7,364 nt of DNA from Chloroflexota bacterium (GTDB taxonomy: Bacteria; Chloroflexota; Limnocylindria; Limnocylindrales; CSP1-4): assembly GCA_021777365.1 (NCBI GenBank), contig JAJYDP010000129.1, forward strand, positions 2,972 through 10,335. The letters are read 5' to 3'. Below, in pieces: positions 5,941 to 7,364 of the stretch (its first letter is position 1; each line of letters starts with the position of its first letter). A model generated the notes under the pieces. It was not told the DNA's origin. It saw only the letters and a program-made list of their open reading frames with translations, and made no database searches. The position numbers were made by a program, and so were the translations under genes.

Positions 5941-6552
5941 GTGAGCGCCGGGCGAACGTCGGACCAGGCGTTCATCGAGGGGCTGTTCGCGCAGCACCAG
6001 GGCGAGATCTTCGGGTTCCTCGCCCGCATGGTGCGCGACGACGACCTGGCGGCGGACCTCACGCAGGAGACGTTCGTCAAGGCGTTCCGCGCCCTGGACA
6101 CGCTGGAGTCGCCCGACCGCGCCCGGGCATGGCTCTTCCAGATCGCCAGCCGCACCGCGCTGGACGAGCTGCGCCGACGCCGGCTCGTGCGGTTCGTCCC
6201 CTGGTCCGGCGAATCCCGCGGGACCGCCCCGTCCGCGGAGGAGACCGCCCTCCGCGCCCAGCTGTCGGGTGACATGGCGCGCGCGCTCGCCCGCATCCCG
6301 GACCGGCAGCGGGGCGCCCTCATCCTGGCCGAGATCTACGAGCTGTCCGGGACCGAGCTGGCGGCCGTGCTGGGCGTCAGCCATGCGGCCGCGCGGGCGC
6401 TGCTCACGCGCGCCCGAGAGTCGCTCCGAGCGGCCCTCGCCGAGGAGCGCGCCACGTCCGGCGGCCGGCCGGCCCTGGCGGCCGACGGGGCGTCGCCGCG
6501 CGCGGAGGGCGCCACGCTGAGCCAGCCCCGTCGCTCGGAGGAGCGGCGATGA
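5941..6552 (+). CDS. ECF (group 4) RNA polymerase sigma factor
   Basis: The 203-aa protein has the two-domain form of extracytoplasmic-function sigma factors, which direct RNA polymerase to a small regulon when released from an anti-sigma factor. Region 2 spans about 10-80, with DDDLAADLTQETFVKAFRAL (33-52) and RAWLFQIASRTALDELRRRR (62-81) forming the core-binding and -10-recognising helices. A short linker (about 82-110) leads to region 4 at about 113-166. There, IPDRQRGALILAEIYELSG and TELAAVLGVSHAAARALLTR form the -35-binding helix-turn-helix. Residues about 170-203 are a polar Ala/Arg/Ser-rich tail, probably disordered. The stop overlaps the start of a zinc anti-sigma gene (ATGA), the classical arrangement for partner regulation and coupled translation. 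Such operons are often autoregulated, but I could not find a clear ECF-type -35 (GGAAC-like) in 5759-5940. The ECF subgroup cannot be assigned by eye. Confidence 0.93.
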   Translation: MSAGRTSDQAFIEGLFAQHQGEIFGFLARMVRDDDLAADLTQETFVKAFRALDTLESPDRARAWLFQIASRTALDELRRRRLVRFVPWSGESRGTAPSAEETALRAQLSGDMARALARIPDRQRGALILAEIYELSGTELAAVLGVSHAAARALLTRARESLRAALAEERATSGGRPALAADGASPRAEGATLSQPRRSEERR

Positions 6553-7364
6553 GCCCGTTCGGCGGGCGCCGCCTCTCCTGCGATCGGGCGCGCTCCTGGC
6601 TGGCCGAGCGGGTGGACGGCCCCCTCGATCCACGCCGCGAGGCCGCGCTCGAGGCGCACCTGGCCGGCTGCGCGGACTGCCGGGAGGCGGACACCGAGTA
6701 CCACGCCAACCGCGCGGCGCTCCGCCAGCTGCCGCCGCCGCTGCCGCCGCGGGATCTCCCCGCGCGCACGCTGGCGGCCCTCGAGGTCGAGGCCCGGCGG
6801 GTGCGGCCGCCGAGGGCCGCACCGGTCACGCAGCTCCGGAGCGCGCGGCGCAGCGGCGGCATGGCGTTCGGCTCCCTGGTGACCGTGGCGCTTGTCGCGG
6901 TGGTCGGCGCGCTGCTGATCGGCCCGGCGGTGCAGATCCCGGGGCCGGGCGTGGGTGCCACGCCGTTCGCCATCGCCCCGGTCGACCTCGCCTTCGTGGG
7001 CGTCCAGGGCGACGTGGTCCGCCTCTACCGGGCCCGCCTGGACCAGGCCTGCCCGGCCGACAGCATCTCCTGCGCGGAGTTCGGCCCGCAGGCGGACCAG
7101 CTGGTCGACCTGCCGAGGACCACGGCGGTCAGCGGCCTGGCGTTCGACCCCGCCGGTCGCCACGCGGCCATCGCCGCCACCTCCGGCATCGGGACGGTCA
7201 CGACCTACTACGTCGTCGACCTCGGCTCGAACGGTCCCCTGGCGGGCGCCGGGGGCACGGCGACGACCGCGGGAAGCCCGGCGATCGTCTCCGGCGCATC
7301 GGCGGCGACCTCCCCTGCCACCACCCCGCGTCCATCGACCCGGACCTTCACGCGCTCGCCGGAC
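6549..7364 (+). CDS. Zinc-type (ZAS) transmembrane anti-sigma factor, 3' truncated by the window
   Basis: The frame runs open from ATG 6549 to the last base, giving 272 codons and no stop. The N-terminal cytoplasmic part has the zinc anti-sigma pattern: C11, then H37-x3-C41-x2-C44 in EAHLAGCADC, as in RsrA/ChrR-like domains that clamp the partner sigma factor. A Pro-rich linker (61-67) and basic stretch (83-102) lead to one transmembrane helix at about 105-128. The rest would be outside the membrane. Residues 145-225 look like beta-strands, with GLAFDPAGRHAAIAA (196-210) resembling a beta-propeller (WD40/PD40-like) blade, and two external cysteines (C168, C175) that could form a disulfide. 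Residues from about 232 are Ala/Thr/Ser/Pro-rich. The ATG overlaps the sigma stop by 4 nt. The inferred role is to hold the sigma factor at the membrane until an external or envelope signal is sensed. The sensor fold is uncertain because the C terminus is missing. Confidence 0.88.
   Translation, partial: MSPFGGRRLSCDRARSWLAERVDGPLDPRREAALEAHLAGCADCREADTEYHANRAALRQLPPPLPPRDLPARTLAALEVEARRVRPPRAAPVTQLRSARRSGGMAFGSLVTVALVAVVGALLIGPAVQIPGPGVGATPFAIAPVDLAFVGVQGDVVRLYRARLDQACPADSISCAEFGPQADQLVDLPRTTAVSGLAFDPAGRHAAIAATSGIGTVTTYYVVDLGSNGPLAGAGGTATTAGSPAIVSGASAATSPATTPRPSTRTFTRSPD

Noticed and set aside
3941..5944. Forward open frame of 667 codons overlapping lipB, the GalT-like gene and the repeat array
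   Set aside because: It is out of frame with two genes that carry intact catalytic or metal motifs. Its sequence is Arg/Pro/Gly-rich noise.
4893..6323. Minus-strand open frame of 476 codons across the GalT-like gene, the repeat array and the sigma gene
   Set aside because: It spans an intergenic hairpin array and two well-supported forward genes, and has no domain signature.
6336..7163. Minus-strand open frame of 275 codons opposite the sigma and anti-sigma genes
   Set aside because: The forward strand carries a clear ZAS motif, membrane helix and coupled start. The reverse frame is a GC-driven shadow.

Overview
The window is very GC-rich, and nearly every real codon ends in G or C. All seven genes read on the + strand. 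Single-chain class I fumarase, GT39-type membrane transferase, LipB and an ECF sigma/zinc anti-sigma pair, in this base composition, suggest an environmental high-GC bacterium. My best guess is Chloroflexota (Limnocylindria-like) or a deep actinobacterial lineage. This is an inference from composition and gene style, not from a marker gene. I saw no mobile element, CRISPR array, tRNA or rRNA.

Layout. Bases 1-150 are a leader with no gene I can support. Block A (151-2079) holds a full-length FumA-type fumarase with all Fe-S cysteines and known active-site residues, followed after 27 nt by a small acidic helical protein of unknown function. A hairpin-rich gap (2080-2244) follows and probably ends that unit. 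Block B (2245-5663) is a tight co-directional run. A GT39/PMT-like membrane glycosyltransferase overlaps lipB (octanoyltransferase) by 4 nt, and lipB is followed after 3 nt by a GalT-like protein of the HIT superfamily. That protein keeps its probable metal ligands but has Cys where the catalytic His should be. A second gap (5664-5940) contains three 21-bp tandem repeats, each with a conserved hairpin stem, and then a perfect 8-bp stem-loop. Block C (5941-7364) is an ECF sigma factor overlapping by 4 nt a membrane zinc-type anti-sigma factor, which runs off the window end.

How the genes work together. Fumarase acts in the TCA cycle. LipB starts lipoylation of 2-oxoacid dehydrogenases that feed the same cycle, but the two lie in separate transcription blocks. 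The GT39 protein and the GalT-like protein may both concern sugars, although neither substrate can be read from sequence. The sigma/anti-sigma pair forms a standard envelope-signalling switch whose target genes are not visible here.

No wholly new multi-gene system is evident. The most unusual points are the GalT-like active-site substitution, the tandem hairpin repeat array, and an identical octamer (GGTATCGT) just upstream of two start codons that lack Shine-Dalgarno sequences.
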